DNA of 52,488 nucleotides from Sphingobium terrigena (GTDB taxonomy: Bacteria > Pseudomonadota > Alphaproteobacteria > Sphingomonadales > Sphingomonadaceae). The translations under genes and the position numbers were made by a program. The notes beneath the pieces are model-generated. The model was given only the letters and a program-made list of their open reading frames with translations, had not been told where the DNA came from and ran no database searches. The stretch covers positions 1 to 52,488 of the forward strand of contig NZ_QVRA01000027.1 of the NCBI RefSeq assembly GCF_003591655.1, in the 5' to 3' direction. Position 1 is the stretch's first letter. Each line of letters begins with the position of its first letter. This document shows positions 23,912 to 32,138 of the stretch, in pieces.

Positions 23912-25427
23912 GGGCGGTCTCCCTGTTGCGCAGCGCATCGTAGCGCTCGACGTTGGCCTTGGGCTCACGCCGCAGGGTCAATGCCTGCGGCGCATCGACC
24001 TTCGGTGGTGTGCCGGCTTTACCGTCGGTCAGCCGGAGCAGGATGTTGAGGATGTGGGTCTTGGTCGGCACGCCGGCATCCAGTGCGAGCTCGACCGCGC
24101 AGAGGACCGCCTGTTCATCGTGCTGAAGGACGAGGGCGAGGATCTCGGCCACCTCCCGGTCACCACCCGGGCGCTTCAGGAGATGGCCCTGCAGCCGACG
24201 GAAGGCATCGGGCATCTCCAGGAACGGCGCTCCGTTGCGCAGGGCGCCTGGCTTGCGCTGGATCACCGCCAGATAGTGGCGCCAGTCGTAAACCGTCCGT
24301 CCCGGCGAGTGATGGGACCTCTCGATGATCCGCTCATGCTCGCACAGGATCCGGCCTTCCGCGGCGACGACGATTCGGTCCGAGTAGACGCGCAGACTGA
24401 CTGGGCGGTTAGCGAAGGAGGCGGGTACACTGTAGCGGTTGCGCTCGAAGTGGATGAGGCAAGTCGGCGAGACCCGCTTGGCGTGCTCGACGAAGCCATC
24501 GAAGGTTCGGCCCAGCGGCATCAGGCTGGCCACCTCGTCGGCCCAGACATCGGCGATCACGCCGGGCATGACGCCATGCTGGATCTGGCCCCATTGCTCG
24601 ATACAGCACTGTTCGAGCCAGGCATTGAGTGCAGGAAGATCGGGGAAGCACGGCAGCGGCTGCCAAAGCCGGCGCCGGGCATCCTGGACGTTCTTCTCGA
24701 CCTGACCCTTCTCCCATCCGGCGGCGGGATTACAGAACTCTGGCTCGAACAGGTAATGGCTGGCCATCGCCGAGAACCGGGCATTGACCTGGCGCGCCTT
24801 ACCCGCGCCGATCCGGTCGACCGCGGTCTTCATATTGTCGAAGATCCCACGTCGCGGTACTCCGCCCAGAACCCGGAACGCCTGGGCCAGGGCATCGAAC
24901 AGCATCTCGTGGGTCTGAAGCAGGTAGGCCCTCACGATAAAGGCCCGGCTATGCGACAGCTTGCTGTGTGCGACCTGCAGCTTGGTCCGTTCCCCGGCGA
25001 TGATCGCCCAGTCTTCGCTCCAGTCAAACTGGAAGGCTTCCCCCGGCATGAACACGAGCGGCACGAAGGTGCCCCGACCACTTGTCTGGGCATCGCGTTG
25101 CCGGTCAACCTTCCACTCTCGGGCAAAAGCCGCAACGCGGTTGTACGAGCCGTCATAACCGAGCGCTACCAGATCGGCATGCATCTGCCTGACCGTGCGC
25201 CGCTGCTTGCGCGAGCGGCCAGCCTCGACCCTGAGCCATCCTGACAGCTTCTCGGCAAACGGGTCCAGCTTGCTCCGCCGATCCGGCACCTTGAACTGCG
25301 GCTCTACCGTGCCGGCCCGCAGGTACTTGCGGATCGTGTTCCGGGACAACCCGGTGCGCCGCTCAATCTCCCGGATCGGCATCCCTTCCCGGAAATGCCA
25401 CCGGCGGATCACACTCAATAACGCCAT
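23901..25427 (-). CDS. istA: IS21 transposase IstA
   Basis: 508 residues from the ATG at 25427, chosen because GGAG is eight bases upstream; a GTG at 25436 is too close to that site. An N-terminal helix-turn-helix (MPIREIERRTGLSRNTIRKY) precedes an RNase H-like DDE core with FQFDWSED, FDNMKT and the Glu in WEKGQVEKNV. A beta-barrel-like C-terminal domain follows. It appears intact, so the element could be active. Confidence 0.9.
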   Translation of the reverse strand: MALLSVIRRWHFREGMPIREIERRTGLSRNTIRKYLRAGTVEPQFKVPDRRSKLDPFAEKLSGWLRVEAGRSRKQRRTVRQMHADLVALGYDGSYNRVAAFAREWKVDRQRDAQTSGRGTFVPLVFMPGEAFQFDWSEDWAIIAGERTKLQVAHSKLSHSRAFIVRAYLLQTHEMLFDALAQAFRVLGGVPRRGIFDNMKTAVDRIGAGKARQVNARFSAMASHYLFEPEFCNPAAGWEKGQVEKNVQDARRRLWQPLPCFPDLPALNAWLEQCCIEQWGQIQHGVMPGVIADVWADEVASLMPLGRTFDGFVEHAKRVSPTCLIHFERNRYSVPASFANRPVSLRVYSDRIVVAAEGRILCEHERIIERSHHSPGRTVYDWRHYLAVIQRKPGALRNGAPFLEMPDAFRRLQGHLLKRPGGDREVAEILALVLQHDEQAVLCAVELALDAGVPTKTHILNILLRLTDGKAGTPPKVDAPQALTLRREPKANVERYDALRNRETARAS

Positions 25428-25510
25428 GTCGATCACTCCATGATCCCCCGACTGCCAAGCCAGAGGACGATCAGAACATGGGTCAAATCTCAGTGGAAAT
25501 TACGCCCTCT

Positions 25511-25539
25511 CCCGGGTCAGTTCTCAGTGGCAATCAACA
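25511..25539 (-). repeat. IS21 terminal inverted repeat, right
   Basis: CCCGGGTCAGTTCTCAGTGG followed by CAATCAACA; the perfect mirror of the left end. An internal partial copy (TCTCAGTGGAAAT) lies at 25488-25500. Confidence 0.9.
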
Positions 25540-25795
25540 CCCAGACGCCTTCAAAGCCTTCCCGGCTGGCATCGAGGATGACCACGTTGGTTACGCCCCG
25601 ACGCTTCAGTTCGAACGCGGCCGCCAGCCCGCTTTGACCGGCTCCGATGATGACTACATCGGGCATGACCTGACCCTCGTGAGAGAGTGGAAAGACCCAA
25701 GGCTTGGTCGCGAAGACCATCGTGGAAAGGTCGTGGTGAACTTGCGCGGTGAGAGCTTCAAGCCGGCCGGCCGCATCGTCCATATCGGTGAGCAT
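25540..25795 (-). pseudogene. 5' remnant of an FAD-dependent oxidoreductase cut by IS21
   Basis: 85 codons from ATG at 25795 (GGAGAT site upstream), ending at the IS boundary. It contains a leader of about 45 residues, then MPDVVIIGAGQSGLAAAFEL and LDASREGFEGVW, the FAD-binding beta-alpha-beta of the same family as the enzyme at 47283-48698 (YDVVIVGGGQSGLGAAF, DENPAGFEGPW). The substrate and NADPH domains are absent, so it is dead. It lay downstream of the LysR gene and oxygenase on the minus strand, suggesting a lost gene of that operon. Confidence 0.75.
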
Positions 25796-25883
25796 TTGTC
25801 TGCCATCTCCAATGTCGTTGGGCCCGACCCTAGAGACTGAGGCAGGGGCGCATAGCGCCGAATGGAAGGCGAAATGTTGCGAT

Positions 25884-26831
25884 TTAGGGGACAGGGTGGC
25901 GCCAGCGATCGAGGGTTTCAGCGAACGGCTTGAGTGCCTGGACCATCGTCTGAGTGAGGACAGAGCCGGCAATCGAAGGGCTGCGCGTTAAATGCGTCCA
26001 GATGCAAAGCTTCACTTCCGGGACCTTCGGACCGGCAAGCGGAACGAAAGCGAGAGCGTCACGCCCGAGTTCGGTTAGCAGGCCGACGGGGCTGCGAACC
26101 GCGAGGCCAAGACCTGCCAGCACCAGCGACAGGACATTGTCCGACGAACTGGATTCGATGAAGGGACGGTGCCGGCTTCCCTCGGTCATATGTCGATTGA
26201 TCTCGCTCGCTCCGCCATAGCCAGCACCGCCTAAAATCATGCGTTCCCCGGCAAGATCGACGAGCGTCATCGACGACTTTCCGGCAAAGGGATGGTCGCG
26301 CGGCATGACGACGCCCATTGGCACAGCAGCGGCGCCCATCAGGCGAATGTCGCGGCGCATCGGAGGGCCCATGGTCAGTCCCACATCCACCTCGCCCGCT
26401 GCGATCAGATCGAGAATGACCGACGCGCCGTGAACACTGATCGAGTAGGTGACGTTCCGGTACCTGGCTGCGAATTCGACAAGCTGTCGCGTTACGAAGT
26501 CGCGGCCGATACCGTCTTCGCAAGCGATACGGACATGCCCCCGGCGGAGCGCCCGCATGTCGTCCATATGGTCGATCGCTGTTTCGAGATTGCGTTCGAG
26601 CGTCTGAATATAGCCGTAGAGAACCTCGCCAGCCGAGGTGAGCTTCACGCCGCCTGCAACGCGGTCGAACAGCCGCACCTGCAATTGTTCCTCAAGTTTG
26701 AGGATCTGACGATTGACCGCGGAAGGCGCTGTCGAAAGGGCTTCGGAAGCTTGGCGCATCGAGCCGGCGCGCACCGTCTCGGCAAAGTAGCGCAAGGCAA
26801 CGAGATGAACATGGACAAAGCTCTGAGACAT
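25884..26831 (-). CDS. LysR family regulator (copy 1)
   Basis: About 315 residues from ATG at 26831 with a GGGAG site; a GTG at 26867 is the alternative. N-terminal winged HTH with ALRYFAETVRAGSMRQASEA and APSAVNRQILKLEEQLQVRL, then a periplasmic-binding-protein-like effector domain. It follows the oxygenase gene by 60 bases in the same direction, so it is probably co-transcribed with it. By context it senses a purine intermediate; the effector is unknown. Confidence 0.8.
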   Translation of the reverse strand: MSQSFVHVHLVALRYFAETVRAGSMRQASEALSTAPSAVNRQILKLEEQLQVRLFDRVAGGVKLTSAGEVLYGYIQTLERNLETAIDHMDDMRALRRGHVRIACEDGIGRDFVTRQLVEFAARYRNVTYSISVHGASVILDLIAAGEVDVGLTMGPPMRRDIRLMGAAAVPMGVVMPRDHPFAGKSSMTLVDLAGERMILGGAGYGGASEINRHMTEGSRHRPFIESSSSDNVLSLVLAGLGLAVRSPVGLLTELGRDALAFVPLAGPKVPEVKLCIWTHLTRSPSIAGSVLTQTMVQALKPFAETLDRWRHPVP

Positions 26832-26927
26832 CCGCCGGTCAGCTCCCGATGAAGCAGGGATGGACACCCTGACCAGCGCGTTGACGCGGGTGACGCAATG
26901 GACAGATCGCCGCTCGCCCCTGCGCCA

Positions 26928-27482
26928 TCAGGCGGCGAGGCCATAAGTTTTGCGGTACATGTCGGCGATATGGCCGCCGACGGTGGTTGCGGGATATTTG
27001 GGCTCGGCGCCGTCTTCGAGGAGCGTAGGTGCGCAGCGGACCTCGTAGAAATAGCTCGGGTCGAAGAAGGTCGGGACCGAGAAGCGGTCGCGGCCGCTAT
27101 GATTGTTGAGCACCCGGTGCATATTGGCGTGATAGAGGCCGTTGGAGAGGACGCGGACCATCTCGCCCAGATTGATGACGAAGGTCCCGGGAATGGGCGG
27201 CGCGGCGATCCATTCTCCAGCGGCATTCTCGACCTCGAGCCCGCCAATGTCGTCCTGGAGCAGGATGGTGATCATGCCCCAGTCGGTATGAGCGCCGGCG
27301 CCCATCTGGTTGAAGGCTGCATCCTCGGGCTGCGGGCCATAGCGCAGCAACCGGCTGTTGAAGAGCGGTTCCTCGAGGCCTTCGGCGAAGAAATCCTCCG
27401 GCAGATCGAGCGACAGCGCCAGCAGGGCCATCAGATGGCGACCGACCCGAAACATTTCGTCCACATAGGCTTCGTAGCGTTG
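26928..27482 (-). repeat. Long inverted repeat, arm 1 (oxygenase C-terminal halves)
   Basis: This 555-base segment is an inverted near-copy of 37292-37846, encoding residues 144-327 of two oxygenases with one amino-acid difference. Similarity drops sharply upstream and stops at the stop codons. Confidence 0.85.
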
Positions 27483-27911
27483 GCGGAATTCGGGACGGCC
27501 GTTCGGCCAGACATTTGCACCACAATTCGGAACGCCGGCCAGAACATGAGGGTGGTCGGGGGCCAGGTCGCAGCCAATCTGGAAGCCCTCCTTGAGATCG
27601 GGCGGCGATCCGTCATCGAGGGTTTGAAGGCCCGGCGCTTCATAGCCTCGCAAGCAGGGCGACTTGCGCGCGTCGAGAGCCACCTTCTCAGCCAAGGGCA
27701 ACGCGAAGAACTCTCTGGCCAGTGCCAGCTGGCCTTCAACCAGGTCGGCCGGAACTCCGTGATTGCAGATGTAGAAGAAGCCGGTATCGCGCGCCGTCTT
27801 GTGGATTTCCCAGGCCACAGCCTTCCGAGCGTCGATATCCTTGGAAAAACTGGGTGCCAGATCGATCACAGGAATGGTATCGGCTGGCTTTGGCGGCGTA
27901 TAGATGATCAT
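26928..27911 (-). CDS. Fe(II)/2-oxoglutarate oxygenase, IPNS-like (copy 1)
   Basis: 327 residues from ATG at 27911 with GGAG upstream. A DIOX_N domain (1-130) precedes the 2OG-Fe(II) jelly roll. Iron ligands are H208, D210 (GAHTDWG) and H265 (MHRVLNN), and the 2OG-binding pair is R276 and S278 (RFSVP). The isopenicillin-N-synthase-like superfamily includes thymine-7-hydroxylase, a nucleobase oxygenase. It sits divergent to a phosphoribosyltransferase in a purine-catabolic island. I infer hydroxylation or oxidative N-demethylation of a purine ring; the substrate is not shown by sequence. Residues 144-327 are nearly identical to the copy at 36863-37846 (one difference), while 1-143 differ at about 27 percent of positions. 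Confidence 0.8.
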   Translation of the reverse strand: MIIYTPPKPADTIPVIDLAPSFSKDIDARKAVAWEIHKTARDTGFFYICNHGVPADLVEGQLALAREFFALPLAEKVALDARKSPCLRGYEAPGLQTLDDGSPPDLKEGFQIGCDLAPDHPHVLAGVPNCGANVWPNGRPEFRQRYEAYVDEMFRVGRHLMALLALSLDLPEDFFAEGLEEPLFNSRLLRYGPQPEDAAFNQMGAGAHTDWGMITILLQDDIGGLEVENAAGEWIAAPPIPGTFVINLGEMVRVLSNGLYHANMHRVLNNHSGRDRFSVPTFFDPSYFYEVRCAPTLLEDGAEPKYPATTVGGHIADMYRKTYGLAA

Positions 27912-28016
27912 GGCGGATCTCCACAAAGGCGCCACGACTGAAATGATCCTGACGCCCTCCTTTTCGGTTCCGGCCTTGGTTTCAGATAATGCTGATCCGA
28001 TCCATTGCAGAATAGA

Positions 28017-28069
28017 GCGCCCTCTGCTCGCAAAATGCGAACAGGGCGCCTGGCGGCGTCAAAGCCGCC
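28017..28069 (+). promoter_or_regulatory. Tandem hairpins in the divergent promoter, upstream of the phosphoribosyltransferase
   Basis: GCGCCCT (28017-28023) pairs with AGGGCGC (28043-28049), with partial pairing of CTCGCA and TGCGA inside. Immediately after, GGCGGC (28052-28057) pairs with GCCGCC (28064-28069). They lie about 90 bases ahead of the ATG at 28159. No T-tract follows. Could be an attenuator, mRNA leader or operator. Confidence 0.4.
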
Positions 28070-28158
28070 CGTGACCCAGTCAGCTCAGGGCGTGATTGCA
28101 TCCGGTTTTCCAGATCGGTAAGGGGCGATGCTTTCATCATCACCATGGGCAGGCCGGG

Positions 28159-28701
28159 ATGACTGACAGCAACGCAATCCAATTCAAACGGATCAGCTAT
28201 GAGCGTTTCCTCGAGGATATCGAGTCGATCGCCCAGCAGCTTGAGGCTTCGAGATGGAGGCCGGACTTCATTGTCGGGATCGGGCGTGGCGGTCTGGTGC
28301 CGGGCACCTACTTGTCCCACCGCACCGGATTGCCATTGCTGTCGGTCGATCACTCCTCAAAGGTGCACGAGTTCGCGGAAGCACTGCTGGTTCACATCGC
28401 GGGCTGCGCGAACCGCGGTGAACGCTATCTGTTCGTCGACGATATCAACGATAGCGGCAAGACACTGTCCTATCTGCGCAGCGTCGTGGTCGATCAAGGG
28501 TCTGCTGACAACGTCCGGTTCGCCGTCCTGATCGACAATGCCAGCTCGCGGGAGAGGGTCGATTTTTCCGCGCAGACCATCGATCGATCCACCGAGAAGG
28601 ACTGGTTCATCTTTCCTTGGGGCGCCGTGGCGACGCGAGACGCCTGGCTTGAAGACGCTCAGGAGGATCCGGACAGGCTCGGCCTTGCTCCTCAGATCTA
28701 G
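28159..28701 (+). CDS. Type I phosphoribosyltransferase, Gpt-like
   Basis: 180 residues from ATG at 28159 (a longer frame to 28096 is unlikely). The PRPP loop FVDDINDSGKT (92-102) is canonical for purine/orotate PRTases, and DFIVGIGRGGLVPGTYLSHR (36-55) matches the start of xanthine-guanine-type enzymes. It would convert a nucleobase plus PRPP to the nucleotide, or act as a regulator. In a purine-degrading cluster it probably salvages xanthine or guanine. Divergent from oxygenase copy 1. Confidence 0.75.
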   Translation: MTDSNAIQFKRISYERFLEDIESIAQQLEASRWRPDFIVGIGRGGLVPGTYLSHRTGLPLLSVDHSSKVHEFAEALLVHIAGCANRGERYLFVDDINDSGKTLSYLRSVVVDQGSADNVRFAVLIDNASSRERVDFSAQTIDRSTEKDWFIFPWGAVATRDAWLEDAQEDPDRLGLAPQI

Positions 28702-28733
28702 TTTTTACCGAGCCGGACAAGCCGCTCACTTTT

Positions 28734-28743
28734 CGGCATCACC
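28734..28743 (+). promoter_or_regulatory. Candidate operator TCGGCATCAC upstream of hpxW
   Basis: The same ten bases recur at 40391-40400 and 41456-41465. All three copies are in non-coding DNA, at 75-100 bases from a start codon of the purine island. A regulator-binding role is inferred. Confidence 0.4.
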
Positions 28744-28842
28744 TCGCTCCTCAAATTATTCTTAGGGCATCGCGCAACATCGTGCAGCTTAAGCGCTCGA
28801 TAGGCGGCGGAGACTGGGGACGATGAGTTTGAGGGAAAGCGC

Positions 28843-30456
28843 ATGATGCGTCCGCACAAGTTGGCAGTGCCAGAGGCTCACGCAACACAGCAGGGCTATG
28901 GAGGGATCGCGACAGCACCCCATAGTCTGGCTTCGCAGGCCGGACTGGATGTCCTCAGGGATGGCGGTACAGCGGTGGAAGCCTGTGTGGCGATCGCGGC
29001 CACCCTTGCGGTCGTGTATCCACACATGACCGGCATTGGCGGCGATGGCTTCTGGCTCATCCATGATCCGGATGGGTCCATCCACGCGATCGATGCCTGC
29101 GGGGCGGCGGCCTCTGCCGCTGACCTGGCCTTTTATGATGGGCTTTCCGCGATTCCGTGGCGCGGCCCAATGGCCGCCAATACGGTGGCCGGTACTATTT
29201 CGGGCTGGCAGCGGGCGCTTGAAGGCGACGAGGGCACATTGAGCCTGGGACGCCTTCTGCGCGACGCGATCGACCTTGCTCAGAACGGCGTCGGGATCAC
29301 CCAGGGAGGGGCTGCGATCGCGATGGCGAAACACGCCGAGCTGTCGATCCAGCCTGGTGCCTATGCAAGCATCTTCGAACCCTCTGGCCGGCCCCTGCGC
29401 CAGCATGAGCAGCTGAGGCAACCAGCCCTGGCGAAAACCTTGCGCCAGCTCGCCCATGACGGACTGGACAGTTTCTATCGTGGGGATTTGGGTCAGCGCA
29501 TCGCGTCCGATCTTCACAGACTGGGTAGCCCGCTCAAGCTTGAAGACCTCCAGCGGCACAGTGCCTCGGAGCCGAAGCCGCTGCAGATTCAGGTTAGCGG
29601 CGCAACCCTGTTCAATACTACGCCCCCGACCCAAGGCCTGGCGTCGCTGCTGATTCTTGCGCTCTACGATCGCCTCCCGAAGGCGGACGCCGAGACGTTC
29701 CAGCATCTTCACGGTCTTATTGAGGCGACCAAGCAGGCCTTTCTCGTGCGCGACCAGTTCGTGGGCGACCCAGCCTATATGCCGGTTTCACCGCAGGCCC
29801 TCCTCGATGACCAGGCTGGACTGCAGGCGATGATCGATGCGATCGACCCCGATCGTGCCCTTCGATGGCCGCGACCGTCTGCACATGGGGACACGACTTG
29901 GTTCGGCGCAGCAGACAGTCGCGGGCAGGTGGTGAGCTGCATCCAGTCGACTTATTTTGAGTTCGGGTCGGGGGTCGTGCTTCCGGACACCGGTATCACC
30001 TGGCAGAATCGCGGAGCCAGCTTCACGCTGACGTCGGATGGCCCCAATGCTCTCAAGCCTAGACGGAAGCCCTTTCATACCTTGAACCCCGCCCTGGCAA
30101 TGTTCGAGGATGGCCGAGTAATGGCCTATGGAACCATGGGCGGAGAGGGGCAGCCGCAAACGCAGGCGGCACTTTTTAGCCGATATGCCTGGCACGGCGT
30201 TGCACTTCAGGACGCGATCGACCGGCCCAGATGGCTCCTTGGACGGACCTGGGGTGAGCAAAGCACCACGCTCAAATTGGAAAGCCGCTTCGATCCGAAG
30301 CTTGTCGAGCAGCTCCGTGCTGCCGGTCACGATGTTGAGATGGTCGAGCCGATGACCGCGACCATGGGCCACGCCGGTGCAGTCGTTCGCCACCCCGACG
30401 GGTTGATCGAGGGCGCGACAGATCCCCGGTCGGACGGAGCCGTGGCGAGCTACTGA
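28843..30456 (+). CDS. hpxW: Oxamate amidohydrolase HpxW-like (gamma-glutamyltransferase fold)
   Basis: 537 residues of the Ntn-hydrolase gamma-glutamyltransferase family. Autocleavage would occur before Thr351 (HGDTTWFGAAD), the nucleophile position of TTHxSVVD in classical GGT; the small subunit carries GSGVVLPDTGITWQNRGASF and MGGEGQPQTQAALFSRY. There is no signal peptide, unlike periplasmic GGT, in line with cytosolic HpxW. In Klebsiella HpxW hydrolyses oxamate to oxalate and ammonia at the end of the uric-acid pathway; the presence of hpxX, Y, Z, K and J in this window supports that reading over glutathione hydrolysis. It is separated from the main operon by about 11 kb. Confidence 0.75.
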   Translation: MMRPHKLAVPEAHATQQGYGGIATAPHSLASQAGLDVLRDGGTAVEACVAIAATLAVVYPHMTGIGGDGFWLIHDPDGSIHAIDACGAAASAADLAFYDGLSAIPWRGPMAANTVAGTISGWQRALEGDEGTLSLGRLLRDAIDLAQNGVGITQGGAAIAMAKHAELSIQPGAYASIFEPSGRPLRQHEQLRQPALAKTLRQLAHDGLDSFYRGDLGQRIASDLHRLGSPLKLEDLQRHSASEPKPLQIQVSGATLFNTTPPTQGLASLLILALYDRLPKADAETFQHLHGLIEATKQAFLVRDQFVGDPAYMPVSPQALLDDQAGLQAMIDAIDPDRALRWPRPSAHGDTTWFGAADSRGQVVSCIQSTYFEFGSGVVLPDTGITWQNRGASFTLTSDGPNALKPRRKPFHTLNPALAMFEDGRVMAYGTMGGEGQPQTQAALFSRYAWHGVALQDAIDRPRWLLGRTWGEQSTTLKLESRFDPKLVEQLRAAGHDVEMVEPMTATMGHAGAVVRHPDGLIEGATDPRSDGAVASY

Positions 30457-31007
30457 GGGGGGAGTCCAGCCTCGCCGGTCATGGCCTCGATGTCGCCGAA
30501 GATCTCACGCCAGAGCGTATCACTCACCGGGAATTGCAGGACATGCCGCAGGAAGAAAAGCCCTTCCGAGGCGAGGAATGCCAGACGAAGACGGGCCTCT
30601 TCCCCGGTGCTCGCCGAGAGATCACCAACGCGTTCAGAGCACCATTGCGTCGCCACCTCGCTACGGTCGCCCGCACCAGCCATGCCAGCCAGAAGCGCCG
30701 CGATCCTAGATTGAGCTTGTGCGTCCTCTGATGCCGTGATGGCGATATGCGCGCGGACCTTTGCCGCGATGCTTGCGTCAGGGCCGGCGCGTGCTTCGAA
30801 CCGCGATCGTTCAGCATCGCTCGCGCGGTCGAGCAGGGCATCCAACAACTCCTGCTTGCTGCGGAAGATCGCCTGGACACTGGACTTTGGTACGTTGGCA
30901 ACCGCTGCCAGAATTCCGAAGCTCAACGTCGCCGGACTTGATTGCGCGATGATCGACTGCGCGGCTTCCAGGAGTCGGTCGCGGCTGAGTTCCTTTGGTC
31001 GTCCCAT
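30450..31007 (-). CDS. TetR family repressor
   Basis: 185 residues from ATG at 31007 (MGRPKELSRDRLLEAAQSII). HTH region TLSFGILAAVANVPKSSVQAIFRSKQELLDALL at about 30-62 is typical; the ligand domain is all helical. Its stop overlaps the hpxW stop by 7 bases, convergent. It probably represses the neighbouring uptake or hpxW genes; the ligand is unknown. Confidence 0.8.
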   Translation of the reverse strand: MGRPKELSRDRLLEAAQSIIAQSSPATLSFGILAAVANVPKSSVQAIFRSKQELLDALLDRASDAERSRFEARAGPDASIAAKVRAHIAITASEDAQAQSRIAALLAGMAGAGDRSEVATQWCSERVGDLSASTGEEARLRLAFLASEGLFFLRHVLQFPVSDTLWREIFGDIEAMTGEAGLPPQ

Positions 31008-31070
31008 GAATAACTCCATTTCCATACGATCGTACGGAAATGGCGTGGGTCTTGTAAAGAGGGCAGGGGA

Positions 31071-31982
31071 TCACACGACCGGGACGTCGCGCCGATCCAT
31101 CGCTGTCGCGAAATTCTGCATCAGCAAAGACGCGGGAACGGACAAGGTCCGGCCGGACGCGCAGATGATCGACAATGTAGACAATTCGATCCTCTCGTCG
31201 GCAAGTGGGACGAAAACGAGCGTCCCTGCATCTATCTCGCTCAGCGCATCGAACGCAGTGAGCCATCCGGGACCGACACCCCGCGCGACGAGCGCCTTCA
31301 TCACGCTGATGCTGTTGGCTTCGGCGATCGCCCGTGGCGCGCCACCGACATGTTTCGACCAGGCCACTTCGAGGACCCGGCGCAGCGACAAGGAGTCGCT
31401 CGGCATAACCAAGGGAAGAGTCGCGGCCTCGTGCAGCTTGATTTCCGTTCGATCCGCGAGAGGGTGATCGGGGCGAACGATCAGTCCGAGCCGATAGATC
31501 ATCGTCCGCTCGATCCGGATTGTCGGGTTATTGGGCGGATTGAAGGTAACGCCGACGTCAATCTCTCCTGCCAGAACCTGGTCGACCACTGCTTGAGCGC
31601 CGTGCACGTCGAGGCGGACCTCGATCGCCGGATAAAGCGTCCGAAAATCGGCAATGACCGAGGTCACGAATTCGATCGCTCCTTCGACGAGGCCGATTGC
31701 GACCTTGCCGCGGCGTAGCCCGACCAGATTGTCGATCTCCGAGCGGATGCGCTGAAAATCGCGACGCCAGCGCCGCACGCCATCGATGAGAAGTTCCCCG
31801 GCCGCTGTGAGTCGCATGCCGGTGGGCGTGCGCTCGAAAAGCTTGGCGCCGACCTCTTCCTCAAGCTGGATGATCTGCCGGTCGACGGCGGAGGGCGCAA
31901 TATGGAGCACGTCGGCCGCCCGCCGGAGCCCACCTTTGCGGGCGACTTCGTCGAAATAGATCGCTGCGCGGCCGATGAGCAT
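31071..31982 (-). CDS. LysR family regulator (copy 2)
   Basis: 303 residues. HTH with AAIYFDEVARKGGLRRAADV and APSAVDRQIIQLEEEVGAKL, then an effector domain (HGAQAVVDQVLAGEIDVGVT around 125-145). Divergent from the TonB receptor gene with a 156-base gap, so it most likely controls the receptor-permease-oxygenase operon. Its recognition helix is close to those of the other two LysR copies here. Confidence 0.85.
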   Translation of the reverse strand: MLIGRAAIYFDEVARKGGLRRAADVLHIAPSAVDRQIIQLEEEVGAKLFERTPTGMRLTAAGELLIDGVRRWRRDFQRIRSEIDNLVGLRRGKVAIGLVEGAIEFVTSVIADFRTLYPAIEVRLDVHGAQAVVDQVLAGEIDVGVTFNPPNNPTIRIERTMIYRLGLIVRPDHPLADRTEIKLHEAATLPLVMPSDSLSLRRVLEVAWSKHVGGAPRAIAEANSISVMKALVARGVGPGWLTAFDALSEIDAGTLVFVPLADERIELSTLSIICASGRTLSVPASLLMQNFATAMDRRDVPVV

Positions 31983-32001
31983 GGTTAACCTTTCTGTCCT
32001 G

Positions 32002-32033
32002 ATTCTGCGAACAACCTATGCTGTAATCTGCGA
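32002..32033. promoter_or_regulatory. Direct repeat in the LysR2/TonB divergent promoter
   Basis: ATTCTGCGA (32002-32010) and AATCTGCGA (32025-32033) are spaced 23 bases apart start to start, about two helical turns. They are a candidate binding site for LysR copy 2. Confidence 0.35.
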
Positions 32034-32138
32034 TGGATGTGGACAGGGATCAATGCAAGAAAGCTCGAAATTACAAAACACGGGGATGGAACATAACCGA
32101 GGCTGGCCGGGACGGCGCCTCTCGGAAGGGGACATTTG

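Larger units (their letters stand above)
23045..25539 (-). mobile_element. Complete IS21-family insertion sequence
   Basis: 2495 bp, bounded by perfect 29-bp inverted repeats beginning TG and ending CA, with istA and istB inside on the minus strand. Flanks are AT CGCG on the left and CCCAGACG on the right. No direct repeat of target DNA can be seen, and the two flanks derive from unrelated genes, so the copy has probably taken part in a deletion or rearrangement. Confidence 0.9.

Noticed and set aside
23035..25550. Target-site duplication of IS21
   Set aside because: Flanks CCATCGCG and CCCAGACG do not repeat; moving the IS ends by a base does not create one.
28843..30456. Periplasmic gamma-glutamyltransferase
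   Set aside because: No signal peptide, and the gene neighbours are those of the oxamate-forming pathway.
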